The notes beneath the pieces were generated by a model that was given only the letters and a program-made list of their open reading frames with translations, made no database searches and was not told the DNA's origin. A program made the position numbers and the translations under genes. Below are positions 7,620 to 15,705 of a stretch of DNA of 64,000 nucleotides, piece after piece. The DNA is from Microbacterium sediminis. Its GTDB lineage: Bacteria > Actinomycetota > Actinomycetes > Actinomycetales > Microbacteriaceae. The stretch is from NCBI RefSeq assembly GCF_004564075.1, contig NZ_CP038256.1:434001-498000 (forward strand), written 5' to 3'. How positions within the stretch are numbered: position 1 is the stretch's first letter; the number at the start of each line of letters is the position of its first letter.

Positions 7620-9535
7620 CAGCTCTCCAACCGTGGGGCGCGGGTGCGGGCGGCGCGCAAGCCGTTGAGGATCACGATGACCTCCGCGATCTCGTGCACC
7701 AAGACGACAGCGGCGAGCCCCAGGATCCCGAACAGCGCCAGCGGGAGCAGCGCGGTGATGATCAGCAGCGACAGGATGATGTTCTGGTTGATGATCCGTC
7801 GACCCCGCCGTGCGTGGTCGAACGCCCGCGGGATGAGGCGCAGGTCGTGGCCGGTGAAGGCGACATCGGCGGACTCGATCGCCGCGTCGGAGCCGGTCGC
7901 TCCCATCGCGATGCCGATGTCCGCCGCCGCGAGAGCCGGGGCGTCGTTGATGCCATCACCGATCATCGCGACCGGTCCTGCCTTCGACAGCTCACCGATC
8001 GCCGCGGACTTGTCCTCCGGGCGCAACTCCGCGCGCACGTCGCCGATCGCGGCCTGCGCGGCCAGTGCCCGGGCGGTGCGGACGTTGTCGCCGGTGAGCA
8101 TCGTCAGCCCGACGCCCTGACCGGCGAGGGTCCGCACGACCTCGGGGACCTCTGGGCGCAGCTCGTCGCGGACACCGATCGCAGCGACCGGAGCCCCGTC
8201 ACGGTGCACGATCACCACGGTCATGCCCTGCTCCTCCAGGCCTGCGACCCGGTCGCCGAGCGCGCCGGCGTCGAGCCAGCGCGGGCTGCCGACCGTGATG
8301 CGAGCGCCGCCGACGGTGCCTTCGATGCCATGCCCTGCCTGCTCGGACACGCCGGCGGCCGCCGGGACGCCGGGGGCTGCTCCGGTGATCGCCGCGGCGA
8401 GGGGGTGAGTGCTGTGCTGCTCGAGTGCCGCCGCCCACGCCAGCGCCTGGACTTCGGTCACGCCGTCCGTGGTGAGGACGGCGGTGACCGCCGGCTCGTT
8501 CCGCGTCAGGGTGCCGGTCTTGTCGACGGCGACGTGCCGGATGGTGCCGAAACGCTCGAACACCGCACCGGACTTGATGATCACGCCGAACTTGCTGGCC
8601 GCCCCGATCGCGGCGACGACGGTCAGCGGCACCGAGATCGCCAGCGCGCAGGGTGAGGCGGCGACCAGCACGACGAGCGCGCGCGTGATCCACACCTCCG
8701 GGTCGCCCAGCAGCGACCCGATGATTGCCACCAGCGCAGCGAGAATCAGCACACCGGGCACCAGCGGTCGCGCGATCCGGTCCGCGAGGCGCGCTCGCTC
8801 GCCCTTCTCCGCCTGCGCCTGCTCCACCAATTCGACGATGGTGGTGAGCGAGTTGTCGGTGCCCGCCGCTGTCGTCTCGACCTCCAGCGCCCCCGCGCTG
8901 TTGATCGCGCCGGCCGACACTGCATCCCCGGGCTCCACCTCGACCGGGATCGACTCTCCGGTGATCGCGGACGTGTCCAGGCTGGAGCGACCGACGCGGA
9001 CGATCCCGTCAGTCGCGATCCGCTCGCCCGGACGGACGAGCATGACCTGCCCGACCACGAGGTCCTTTGCGGCGACTTCGAACGAGGCACCGTTGCGCTG
9101 CACGGTCGCGGTCTCCGGCACGAGCTTCAGCAGCGCCCGCAGCCCGCCACGGGCGCGGTCCATCGCCTTATCCTCCAGCGCCTCAGCGATCGAATACAGG
9201 AACGCCAACGCCGCGGCCTCTTCGACATAGCCGAGGATGACCGCACCGACCGCACTGATCGTCATCAGCAGCCCGATGCCGAGCTTGCCCTTGAACAGCT
9301 TCCGGATCGCACCCGGCGTGAACGTCGACGCGCCCAGCAACAAACCAACCCAGAACAGCACGAGCGCCGGAATCTCCGCCCCTGACCACTCGAGGACCAG
9401 CCCGGTGAGGAACGCGACACCTGAGAAGACCGGCACCATGACGCCGCGATCCTTCCACCAGGGCTGCTCCGCCTCCTCGAGATCCTCGTCCACCGCTGCG
9501 GGGGACTCGTGGTCGCAGCCGCACGCCGCGCTCAC
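7619..9535 (-). CDS. P1B-type heavy-metal translocating ATPase
   Basis: A 638-residue metal-exporting P-type ATPase. After a short N-terminus with CGCDHE (possible metal ligands) and two TM helices come the TGES motif (TGESIPVEV), the metal-binding SPC motif in VAASPCALAIS, the phosphorylation motif DKTGTLT, and TGDN and GDGINDAPAL of the nucleotide domain. The C-terminal HEIAEVIVILNGL helix is typical of Cd/Zn/Co pumps. The SPC rather than CPC motif argues against Cu+. The GTG start overlaps the cmtR-like stop (GTGA) and the end overlaps cadD, as in the mycobacterial cmtR-cmtA arrangement. Confidence 0.92.
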   Translation of the reverse strand: MSAACGCDHESPAAVDEDLEEAEQPWWKDRGVMVPVFSGVAFLTGLVLEWSGAEIPALVLFWVGLLLGASTFTPGAIRKLFKGKLGIGLLMTISAVGAVILGYVEEAAALAFLYSIAEALEDKAMDRARGGLRALLKLVPETATVQRNGASFEVAAKDLVVGQVMLVRPGERIATDGIVRVGRSSLDTSAITGESIPVEVEPGDAVSAGAINSAGALEVETTAAGTDNSLTTIVELVEQAQAEKGERARLADRIARPLVPGVLILAALVAIIGSLLGDPEVWITRALVVLVAASPCALAISVPLTVVAAIGAASKFGVIIKSGAVFERFGTIRHVAVDKTGTLTRNEPAVTAVLTTDGVTEVQALAWAAALEQHSTHPLAAAITGAAPGVPAAAGVSEQAGHGIEGTVGGARITVGSPRWLDAGALGDRVAGLEEQGMTVVIVHRDGAPVAAIGVRDELRPEVPEVVRTLAGQGVGLTMLTGDNVRTARALAAQAAIGDVRAELRPEDKSAAIGELSKAGPVAMIGDGINDAPALAAADIGIAMGATGSDAAIESADVAFTGHDLRLIPRAFDHARRGRRIINQNIILSLLIITALLPLALFGILGLAAVVLVHEIAEVIVILNGLRAARTRAPRLES

Positions 9536-9891
9536 GCGTCCACTCCTGCGCCGCAGCAGCCGGGCACCGTGCACTCCGAGTCCACGCACGGCGCGTGCTC
9601 GTCGACAGCCAGCGTCACGTCCACCAGCGCAATCAGGGCAGCAGCGAGGTGCGGATCGGCGATCTCGTAGCGCGTCTGACGGCCCTCCGGCTCAGCGACG
9701 ACGATCCCGCAGTCGCGTAGGCATGTCAGGTGGTTCGACACGTTCGAGCGCGTCAATTCCAGCTCGCGGGAGAGCACCGCGGGGTAGCTCGGGCCCCCGA
9801 GCAGGGTCATCAGGATCCGAGAGCGCGTCGGATCCGCCATGGCACGGCCGAGCCGGTTCATCACGTCAAGACGGGAAGCAATAGACAGCAT
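9532..9891 (-). CDS. cmtR: CmtR-like ArsR-family Cd/Pb-sensing repressor
   Basis: A 119-residue winged-helix repressor very close in layout to Mycobacterium tuberculosis CmtR: LGRAMADPTRSRIL at the N-terminus, recognition helix LTRSNVSNHLTCLRDCG, and a C-terminal AVDEHAPCV. In CmtR the metal ligands are the two Cys of the recognition helix (CLRxC) and a C-terminal Cys, and all three are conserved here; extra Cys at the end (CTVPGCCG) could add ligands. The start is set by homology and by a TATAGT -10 element ending 7 nt before the ATG, which suggests a leaderless mRNA. It should repress itself, the ATPase, cadD and lspA. Confidence 0.88.
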   Translation of the reverse strand: MLSIASRLDVMNRLGRAMADPTRSRILMTLLGGPSYPAVLSRELELTRSNVSNHLTCLRDCGIVVAEPEGRQTRYEIADPHLAAALIALVDVTLAVDEHAPCVDSECTVPGCCGAGVDA

Positions 9892-9912
9892 GTACTGACT
9901 ATACATTGCATG
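9892..9912 (-). promoter_or_regulatory. Putative leaderless promoter of cmtR operon
   Basis: Read on the minus strand, TATAGT occupies 9903-9898 and the cmtR ATG begins at 9891. This spacing places the transcription start at or next to the ATG. The A+T-rich stretch around it (TATAGTCAGTACATG) is the natural place for CmtR to bind. Confidence 0.45.
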
Positions 9913-10020
9913 CTGACCTATCGCGAATGCGGTTGTCGGCGGGCGCCCGGGCCGCGCGCCTCGCGCCGGGCGCCCGGTCGCGGAGTGCCAGACGGCGGAA
10001 ATACGACGCCTGTACATCGA

Positions 10021-10968
10021 TCAATGACCATTCTCGTCTCGTTCTCGTAGACGCGTGAGGTACTCGTTGTAGGCGTCGAGGTCGTCGTCGCCGTGCACGT
10101 CGGCGTATCGGTCGTGTGCGTGGGCGCGAGCGGTGTCCTCGCGGAACCAGCGGTGCATGATGTACAGCACCATGACGAGGGTAGGCGCCTCCCCGTAGGA
10201 CCAGGCCAGGGCGCCCGCCACGCGCTGATCCTCGAGCGGGTCGAGGCCGAGCGCCGCGGTGGCGTCGACGAAGGCGCCGATCATGAGTGTGTTGCTCATC
10301 ATGATGAACACGCCGAAGAAGGCATGCAGTGCTGCCTCGGCGAACAGGTCGAGTGCTCGGGCCCCGTAGCCCATCCGCGCCGGCACGGGGTCCTCGGTGA
10401 GGACGGGGATCGTGAACAGCATCCCGGCGACGAAGAACCCGATCTCCAGGAGGTGGTGGCCGCCGGGAAGGCGCAGGATCGGGTCGGCGAGGTTCCCCAG
10501 GTAGAGGCCATAGAACGCCAGCAGGTAAAGCGGAAGCGCTACCGCGGGGCTCAAAACCCAGCGGGCCGCCCGGCTGCGCAGCGCGCCGTGGGCGAGACGC
10601 AGCACCGCACCTCCGAGACCGCCGTGCGGCGTGGCGCGCAACAGCAGCGTCCCGGGTGAACCGAGGACGAGCAGGGGTGGGATCGCCATCATCAGGGTGA
10701 GTTGCTGGAACATGAACACGGAGAACTGCGCATATCCGTAGCTCTCCACGCCGAGCCCCATGATGATGACCAGCGCCGCACAGCCGGCGAGGAAGCAGAA
10801 CGTGCGCGAGACCGGCCAGCGTCGCCCCTGCCGCCACAGCCGCATGGCGCCGGCGAGGTACGCGATGGCGAGCAGGATCCCCAGTGCAGCCAGCGGCGAT
10901 GCTGGGTACGGCCCAGGGACGAGGTACTCGAGCAATCCCGGCGGCGGCAGGGTCGGTGTGCTGTCCAT
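10021..10968 (-). CDS. CtaG-family cytochrome c oxidase assembly / copper-handling protein
   Basis: A 315-residue protein with seven or more TM helices of the caa3_CtaG family; the family is tied to CuA/CuB site assembly of cytochrome c oxidase and in actinobacteria is often fused or linked to CopD. Conserved-looking motifs are QQLTLMMAIPPLLVLGSP, LHAFFGVFIM and the His-rich C-terminal tail (HRWFRED, HAHDRY). It ends a copper-like module with DUF6804, LspA and CopC-like genes transcribed from the same strand. Confidence 0.85.
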   Translation of the reverse strand: MDSTPTLPPPGLLEYLVPGPYPASPLAALGILLAIAYLAGAMRLWRQGRRWPVSRTFCFLAGCAALVIIMGLGVESYGYAQFSVFMFQQLTLMMAIPPLLVLGSPGTLLLRATPHGGLGGAVLRLAHGALRSRAARWVLSPAVALPLYLLAFYGLYLGNLADPILRLPGGHHLLEIGFFVAGMLFTIPVLTEDPVPARMGYGARALDLFAEAALHAFFGVFIMMSNTLMIGAFVDATAALGLDPLEDQRVAGALAWSYGEAPTLVMVLYIMHRWFREDTARAHAHDRYADVHGDDDLDAYNEYLTRLRERDENGH

Positions 10969-10975
10969 CGCGAGG

Positions 10976-11314
10976 TCAGGACGGGCGCGGGATCTTGATG
11001 AGCGCGCCCGCGGTGAGGAATGTCACCGCCGCCACAGGCTGCGCAGCCGTCCACAACGGTCCCTCGAACGGGAACGGGTATACGGGGTTCCAGAGCACGG
11101 TGATCGCGGCGAACACGATGATCCACCACCACTGGCGCGCTTGGAATGCGAACCACGCAGTGATCATCGCGAAGATCGCCACGATGAACAGCACGATCGT
11201 CGCCCACTCGCCGCCGAGCAGCAGCGGGGCGAGGAACAGTGTCGGCGCGGCGATCAGGCTCGGGGCAAGCGCGTTGCGCTGATACTGCGAGGGCGTCCGG
11301 GGGCGTTGGTTCAT
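10976..11314 (-). CDS. DUF6804-like membrane protein
   Basis: A 112-residue protein with three or four TM segments, including FQARQWWWIIVFAAITVLWNP. Function is unknown. It overlaps the lspA stop by 4 bp and is followed after 7 bp by ctaG, so it belongs to the same transcription unit. The family name is from memory. Confidence 0.65.
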   Translation of the reverse strand: MNQRPRTPSQYQRNALAPSLIAAPTLFLAPLLLGGEWATIVLFIVAIFAMITAWFAFQARQWWWIIVFAAITVLWNPVYPFPFEGPLWTAAQPVAAVTFLTAGALIKIPRPS

Positions 11315-11853
11315 GATTCTCCGTTCTGAGCCGCGGGTATGTCGGATGCGGCTGGCACGCGCTCCGGTGCCGCGCTTTCGCGCCTGCGTTCGCGGAGGTT
11401 GGCGAGCACAAAGATCGCGACGCCGATGCCGAGCGCGACATCGGTGAGATTGCCGATGAACAGCTCACCGTAGGCCAGGAAATCGGTGACGTGCCCCTGC
11501 CCGAATGAGGGCGGAGCGAACAGCCGATCGACCAGGTTCCCGAGCGCGCCGCCCAGGATGAGCGCCAGCCCGACCAAGCGTGCCATGGTCCGCGAGCGCC
11601 AGAGGGCGGCGCAGGCGGCGACAATGAATATGACGCCGACGAGCGTGAACAGCCAGGTCCGGTTTGCGCCGAGCGACAGCACTGCGCCGGGGTTGTATGC
11701 GAGTTGCAGCCCCAACAGGTCTCCGAGCAGCGGAATCCGCCCGAGACCAGTCAGCTCCGCGATGGCGAGCGCTTTGCTCACCTGATCGATCACCAGCACG
11801 GCCGCTGCGACCGAGCACGCCATCGCGAGCCGCAGGAGGTGCTCATGCCTCAT
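11311..11853 (-). CDS. lspA: Lipoprotein signal peptidase II (metal-island copy 2)
   Basis: A 180-residue LspA with four TM helices and intact motifs: VIDQVSKALA, NPGAVLSLG, GGALGNLVDRLF with the catalytic Asp, and GNLTDVALG with the second. Unlike copy 1 at 6484-7008 it keeps the canonical GNLVDR block. It overlaps the CopC-like gene upstream by 11 bp and DUF6804 downstream by 4 bp. Two LspA genes plus an Lnt gene on one island suggest a dedicated lipoprotein maturation set. Confidence 0.92.
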   Translation of the reverse strand: MRHEHLLRLAMACSVAAAVLVIDQVSKALAIAELTGLGRIPLLGDLLGLQLAYNPGAVLSLGANRTWLFTLVGVIFIVAACAALWRSRTMARLVGLALILGGALGNLVDRLFAPPSFGQGHVTDFLAYGELFIGNLTDVALGIGVAIFVLANLRERRRESAAPERVPAASDIPAAQNGES

Positions 11854-12508
11854 CGGAGCCCCGCATGTCTCGGCGCTTCCGGTCCCGTCGCATCATCAGG
11901 ACCATCCCGGCGACGGGGGCGATGATCGCGATCGGAAACATGACGCCGATGAACGGCAGGAAGATCCCGTCTGCTTGCGGGGCCGTGCCGGCTTCATAAT
12001 CGGATGGAGCTTCGTCGGGGTGTGGCGATGGCGCCGCGTCCGATGTCGGATCCGGGGACGGTGCAGTCGTGTTCAGCGCAGGATCGATAGTGAACGTGTA
12101 CTCACCTTCGGTCAACTCGCCGCGGTCGGAGGTGAGCTGCCAGCGCACGCCGTACTGGCCGGGTGCCGCGGTCGCTGCCAGATGCTGTGTGGCACTGGCG
12201 CCGTTGAAGCTGACCTCGTCCACGACGACGTTCTCTCCAGACGGGGCGATCACTTCGATGAGCACCACATCGCTACCGGGGCGCAGCTTCTCGTCGAAAG
12301 TCAGGGTCATCTCGTCCGGCCCCGTGGCTGTGACGGAATCGGCTGCGGGGTAAGACGAGATGAGGTCCTCGGCGGCGAGCGCCGACGTCGACGGGCCTAG
12401 CGCCAGGCCGATCGTCGCGACGGCGACCGCGATCGCTGCCCTGGTGGTTCGCCGTGGCCTCGGAGGGCGACGCGCCTCGGAGCGGGCCGGTTCGGGTGTG
12501 TTTGTCAT
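11843..12508 (-). CDS. CopC-like domain protein with C-terminal membrane anchor
   Basis: A 221-residue exported protein: signal peptide ending near ALA, a CopC-type beta-sandwich (residues about 45-145), a Pro/Ser/Asp-rich linker, one TM helix and a basic tail. The ATG start has AAGGAAG 5 nt upstream; a GTG at 12523 that overlaps the upstream stop is the alternative. CopC proteins bind Cu(II) through the N-terminal His of the mature chain and a His in a DGH-type motif. Here the mature end is AEDLISSYPA and the other segment is SDRGELTEGEY, so both His appear to be missing. It may be a structural or non-copper relative. Confidence 0.8.
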   Translation of the reverse strand: MTNTPEPARSEARRPPRPRRTTRAAIAVAVATIGLALGPSTSALAAEDLISSYPAADSVTATGPDEMTLTFDEKLRPGSDVVLIEVIAPSGENVVVDEVSFNGASATQHLAATAAPGQYGVRWQLTSDRGELTEGEYTFTIDPALNTTAPSPDPTSDAAPSPHPDEAPSDYEAGTAPQADGIFLPFIGVMFPIAIIAPVAGMVLMMRRDRKRRDMRGSDEA

Positions 12509-12519
12509 GTCGTCTTCCT

Positions 12520-13545
12520 TCACGGGCGGTTGGCGATGTGTCGGGCGATCGTCGCGGCGTCTCGCCAGACGCCGTCCAGGTTCTCGGAGCCTGGATGCCC
12601 GTAGCCCGGCATGCCTGCGACGAACAGGCCGGGCACGCTCGTCCGCGTCCGGCCGAGCGGAGCGTCGCGGACCTCAGTGGGCAGCCAGTCGTCGCCCGGG
12701 AGGAATCCGGCGGCGAGAATCACCGACGCCGGTGCAAGGCGACGCCCGTCAGCGAGCGTCACGTCAGCATCGCTCGCCCCGACGACGGCGGGAACGACGT
12801 CGATGCCGTCGCGCTGAAGTTGCGCATAACTGTCGCCGAACAACGGCTCGGGTCGAATACTGCCGAGCCTCTTCCGGGACCCGGCGGCCCGCGGGAAGGT
12901 GGCGACGTGCCGGTAGCGGCGCGGGTTGCGCACGGCGAGGGTGACGCGGTGCGTCCCGCTCAGCTCCCGAGCGATCTGCGCGCCCGCGTTGCCTCCGCCG
13001 ACGATCAGCACGTCGCCGGGCGGCACATCCGCCGCGGATCTGTAGGCGCTGCTGTGCATCAAGCGGCCGGGTGGTGCGATGTCTCCTGCCCAGGCGGGCA
13101 AGCGTGGTCGGCTGTTCGCGCCGGTGGCGCATACGACGTTGCGGGTCTGCACGCTCCCGGCGCTGGTCTCCAGCAGGAGGGTCGCGCTCGAGCCCAGGCG
13201 GCGCACGCCGGTTGCGCGCACACCCCACACGGGCGCGATGCCGAGGTGCTTCTCGACCGCGCTCAGGTAGGCCGCGACCTCGCGTGCCCGCGGCCGGGAC
13301 TGCGGCTCACCGGGGAACGACAGCGCTGGCAGCGTGCTGTGGCGGACGTCGCTGAGCAGCGTCAGGGACGTCCATCTGGTTTCCCAGCTTCGCACGCCTG
13401 GAGATTGATCGACGACGACGAAATCGCGTTGCGGGCTGAGGCCACGTGAAATGAGGGCGGCGGCGACAGCAAGGCCGGCTTGACCGGCGCCGACGATGAT
13501 CGCACGGCGGTGCGACAAGCCGATCCTCACGCTCGTCCCGCTCAT
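12520..13545 (-). CDS. FAD-dependent monooxygenase-like oxidoreductase
   Basis: A 341-residue flavoprotein of the CzcO/flavin-containing monooxygenase type. GAGQAGLAVA near residue 20 is the FAD Rossmann motif, GGGNAGAQIA in the middle is the NAD(P)H motif, and the C-terminal PGLFVAGMPGYGHPGSENLDG closes the FAD site. Substrate unknown. Its ATG overlaps the stop of a small membrane protein gene (ATGA) and its stop touches the CopC-like gene, so it leads the copper-like module. Confidence 0.82.
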   Translation of the reverse strand: MSGTSVRIGLSHRRAIIVGAGQAGLAVAAALISRGLSPQRDFVVVDQSPGVRSWETRWTSLTLLSDVRHSTLPALSFPGEPQSRPRAREVAAYLSAVEKHLGIAPVWGVRATGVRRLGSSATLLLETSAGSVQTRNVVCATGANSRPRLPAWAGDIAPPGRLMHSSAYRSAADVPPGDVLIVGGGNAGAQIARELSGTHRVTLAVRNPRRYRHVATFPRAAGSRKRLGSIRPEPLFGDSYAQLQRDGIDVVPAVVGASDADVTLADGRRLAPASVILAAGFLPGDDWLPTEVRDAPLGRTRTSVPGLFVAGMPGYGHPGSENLDGVWRDAATIARHIANRP

Positions 13546-13667
13546 ACGATCAGGAGGATCACAGCGACGAAGGACCAGACCAACGCGACGGCGAGGCACA
13601 CCACCAATACGGCGGCGGCGATCAGACCAGCCTTCTGAGAGGCTTTCACAACAGGGCTCCCAAGCAT
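13542..13667 (-). CDS. Small single-TM protein
   Basis: A 41-residue reading frame of which residues 12-41 are one long hydrophobic helix after a short basic stretch. Its stop overlaps the start of the oxidoreductase gene, which supports it being translated. No family is recognised and no strong ribosome binding site is seen. A longer version could start at 13724. Confidence 0.4.
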   Translation of the reverse strand: MLGSPVVKASQKAGLIAAAVLVVCLAVALVWSFVAVILLIV

Positions 13668-13747
13668 CCAGAACTCACGACACGTCAGCACCGACGTGCC
13701 CCTCGGCAGGGCGCGCCGGATCACCGCCCCTCAGGCGGTGCCGTGAG

Positions 13748-14188
13748 TCAGGTCCGAGAGACGGACAGCTCGGAAAGTGTCAACGTCGTACGTTGACGCG
13801 CCATGGCAGGCCTCATCGGGCGTCTCCAGACGCGTCGGTATCCGACTGCCAACACCCCGGGCAGGTGCCTGCCGCGCAACCGAAGGAAGGACAAGACGAG
13901 CAGCAGGCCGCAGAACGCCCCGAGTAGGCAAGCAGCGAGGCCGAAACCAGCGGCGCCGCTCGCATCCGCCACAACCGCCGCATCTTCCACCGCAATGACG
14001 GATGCCTCAGCCGCGACTTCCGTCGCCGCATTGTCTGGCGCAGTCTCGGGGTCGAGATGGGTCGCACCCCACGCACCGAGCAACAGCAGCAAAACCAGCA
14101 CGACGCTCGTGATGATTCTCGTTATCGTGAGCCGCTCACTCAGAACCGCACTGGGGCGGGGCGGGGCGGGGCGAGACATCCCGCTCAC
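13748..14188 (-). CDS. Small membrane protein, DUF6153-like paralogue
   Basis: A 146-residue protein with an N-terminal TM helix (about 24-44), an Ala/Glu/Asp-rich extracytoplasmic segment, a second TM helix FGLAACLLGAFCGLLLVLSF, and a basic tail ending in LSVSRT. The second helix and the tail resemble those of the protein at 5876-6298. Function is unknown; its place between the CDF transporter and the copper-like module suggests a role in metal or envelope stress. Confidence 0.6.
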   Translation of the reverse strand: MSGMSRPAPPRPSAVLSERLTITRIITSVVLVLLLLLGAWGATHLDPETAPDNAATEVAAEASVIAVEDAAVVADASGAAGFGLAACLLGAFCGLLLVLSFLRLRGRHLPGVLAVGYRRVWRRPMRPAMARQRTTLTLSELSVSRT

Positions 14189-14251
14189 TATAGAACGGCG
14201 GTCTTTGGATCGCCCGGGAACCGATGGCGTCGAGCCCGCTCGATGCGGTGC

Positions 14252-15199
14252 TCACGCGTGCTTGACCGTGTCGGCTTCGTAGTCGCTGATGTGTTCGGTC
14301 TCGATCTGGAATGTCGAGTGGGGCACCGACACCTCGAAGTGCTCTGCAACGCACGCCTTGACCTCCCGGAGCACCTCGGCGGCGTGCCCGTCGGTGAAGC
14401 AAGTGTCTTCAACGACAACGTGCGCTGTGAGCGTCGGCAGTCCGGTGGCGACCGTCGAGGCATGCACGTCATGGACATCTTTGACGTGATCAAGCTCGAG
14501 GATATGCTCACGCACCTTTTCCAGGTCCAGGCCTTTGGGTGTGAACTCCATCAGCACGCCGGCCGTCTCGCGCATCAAGGTCAATGCACGTGGCACGATC
14601 AGCGCCGCGATGAACAGGCCGGCGAGGGCGTCGGCCCGTTGGAAGCCGGTGGTGACGATCACGATCGCCGCGACGATCACTCCGAGGGATCCGAGCGCGT
14701 CATTGAGGACCTCCAGGAACGCGGCGCGCATGTTGAAGTTCGCCCCGCGGCTCGACGAGAGGATGAGGATCGCGACAATGTTCGCTGTCAGCCCGACGAT
14801 GCCGAACACAAGCAGCTCAGTGGCGGGGACCTCCGGGGGCTCAAAAAGGCGCTTGACGCCTTCGATCGCGGTGTACAGCCCGACACCCAGCAAGAGGGTG
14901 GCCTGGCCGAGCGCCGCCATCACCTCGATGCGTCGGAACCCCCAGGTGCGCGTGGATGTCGCGGGCCGCAACATCAAGGTCGCCGCGACGAGGGCCACCA
15001 GCAAGCCGGACGCGTCGGTCAGCGCATGGGCGGTGTCCGTGAGCAACGCCAGGCTGCCTGTGACGATCGACCCGACGGCCTGTGCGACCACGATGAACGC
15101 GGTGATGCCGAACGCCGTCCAGAGCTTCCGGCGGTGGTCGCCCGGGCGTCCCGCGCTCTCCGCTGCGGTCGGTCCGTGGTCGTGTCCCGCGCCCATCAA
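14252..15199 (-). CDS. Cation diffusion facilitator (CzcD-like) metal/H+ antiporter
   Basis: A 315-residue CDF exporter with six TM helices and a C-terminal metallochaperone-like domain (residues about 215-315). The N-terminus has the His-rich GAGHDHG. The first transport-site pair is HALTD in TM2. In TM5 the usual HxxxD is ExxxD here (LEVLNDALGS), so one canonical His ligand is replaced by Glu. Its ATG overlaps the ArsR stop, forming a two-gene regulator-exporter operon. Zn, Cd or Co are plausible substrates. Confidence 0.88.
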   Translation of the reverse strand: MMGAGHDHGPTAAESAGRPGDHRRKLWTAFGITAFIVVAQAVGSIVTGSLALLTDTAHALTDASGLLVALVAATLMLRPATSTRTWGFRRIEVMAALGQATLLLGVGLYTAIEGVKRLFEPPEVPATELLVFGIVGLTANIVAILILSSSRGANFNMRAAFLEVLNDALGSLGVIVAAIVIVTTGFQRADALAGLFIAALIVPRALTLMRETAGVLMEFTPKGLDLEKVREHILELDHVKDVHDVHASTVATGLPTLTAHVVVEDTCFTDGHAAEVLREVKACVAEHFEVSVPHSTFQIETEHISDYEADTVKHA

Positions 15200-15579
15200 A
15201 GATCACCTTCCGCATCAGCCGGGTCCCGGCGGCGCAGGTGCGCGCACAACTCCGCTTTGGTTCCCGTCGTTTCGAGCAAGTCTTCGGCCGCAGCGATCAG
15301 ATGCGAGATCGCCGCTGGCTCTGAAAGCGAGTACCAGGACGATCGGCCGTCCGGGCGCACGTCGACGAGGCGGCATTCCAACAGGAAGCTCAGGTGCTTG
15401 CTGACGGTCGACTGCGCCAGACCAATGTGATCGACCAGATCGCGCACGCGGTGCTCGCCGCGTGCGAGGTGCTGCAGGACCGCCAGCCGGGCGGGCTCCC
15501 CGAGCGCTTGGAACAGGTGCGCATAAACCGCGGTTGCCTCTTCGTCCAACCGAGGCGGCTCGACATCGATCATCGTCAT
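15196..15579 (-). CDS. ArsR-family metal-responsive repressor
   Basis: A 127-residue winged-helix protein with the ArsR recognition helix LAQSTVSKHLSFLLECRLV and a C-terminal helix containing ELCAHLRRRDPAD. It should repress the CDF gene with which it overlaps by 4 bp and be released by metal. Two inverted repeats just upstream, one covering the start codon, are likely operators. A second in-frame ATG lies two codons in. Confidence 0.85.
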   Translation of the reverse strand: MTMIDVEPPRLDEEATAVYAHLFQALGEPARLAVLQHLARGEHRVRDLVDHIGLAQSTVSKHLSFLLECRLVDVRPDGRSSWYSLSEPAAISHLIAAAEDLLETTGTKAELCAHLRRRDPADAEGDL

Positions 15580-15609
15580 GTGACGATGATGACGCTCATC
15601 TGCGATGAG
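15571..15609. promoter_or_regulatory. Tandem operator palindromes of the arsR-CDF operon
   Basis: CATCGTCATGTGACGATG (15571-15588) is a perfect 8-bp inverted repeat with a 2-nt centre and covers the arsR start codon. CTCATCTGCGATGAG (15595-15609) is a perfect 6-bp repeat with a 3-nt centre. Their centres are about 22 bp apart, so two dimers could sit on one face of the helix. Confidence 0.6.
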
Positions 15610-15656
15610 TTCTAGTGAGGAGACGTTCTTGAGAGCGATAACCAGTGGCGGGTTCA

Positions 15657-15692
15657 GAGCGGGACGAGAGTACGCTAACTCTCGTCCCGCTC
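15657..15692 (-). terminator. 15-bp perfect hairpin at end of conjugation operon
   Basis: The arms 15657-15671 and 15678-15692 are perfectly complementary over 15 bp with a 6-nt loop. The hairpin lies 14 bp beyond the ssb stop in the direction of transcription, between the conjugation operon and the metal block. There is no T-tract, so it may be a barrier or processing hairpin rather than a classical terminator. Confidence 0.6.
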
Positions 15693-15705
15693 GAGTCCGT
15701 TCGGC

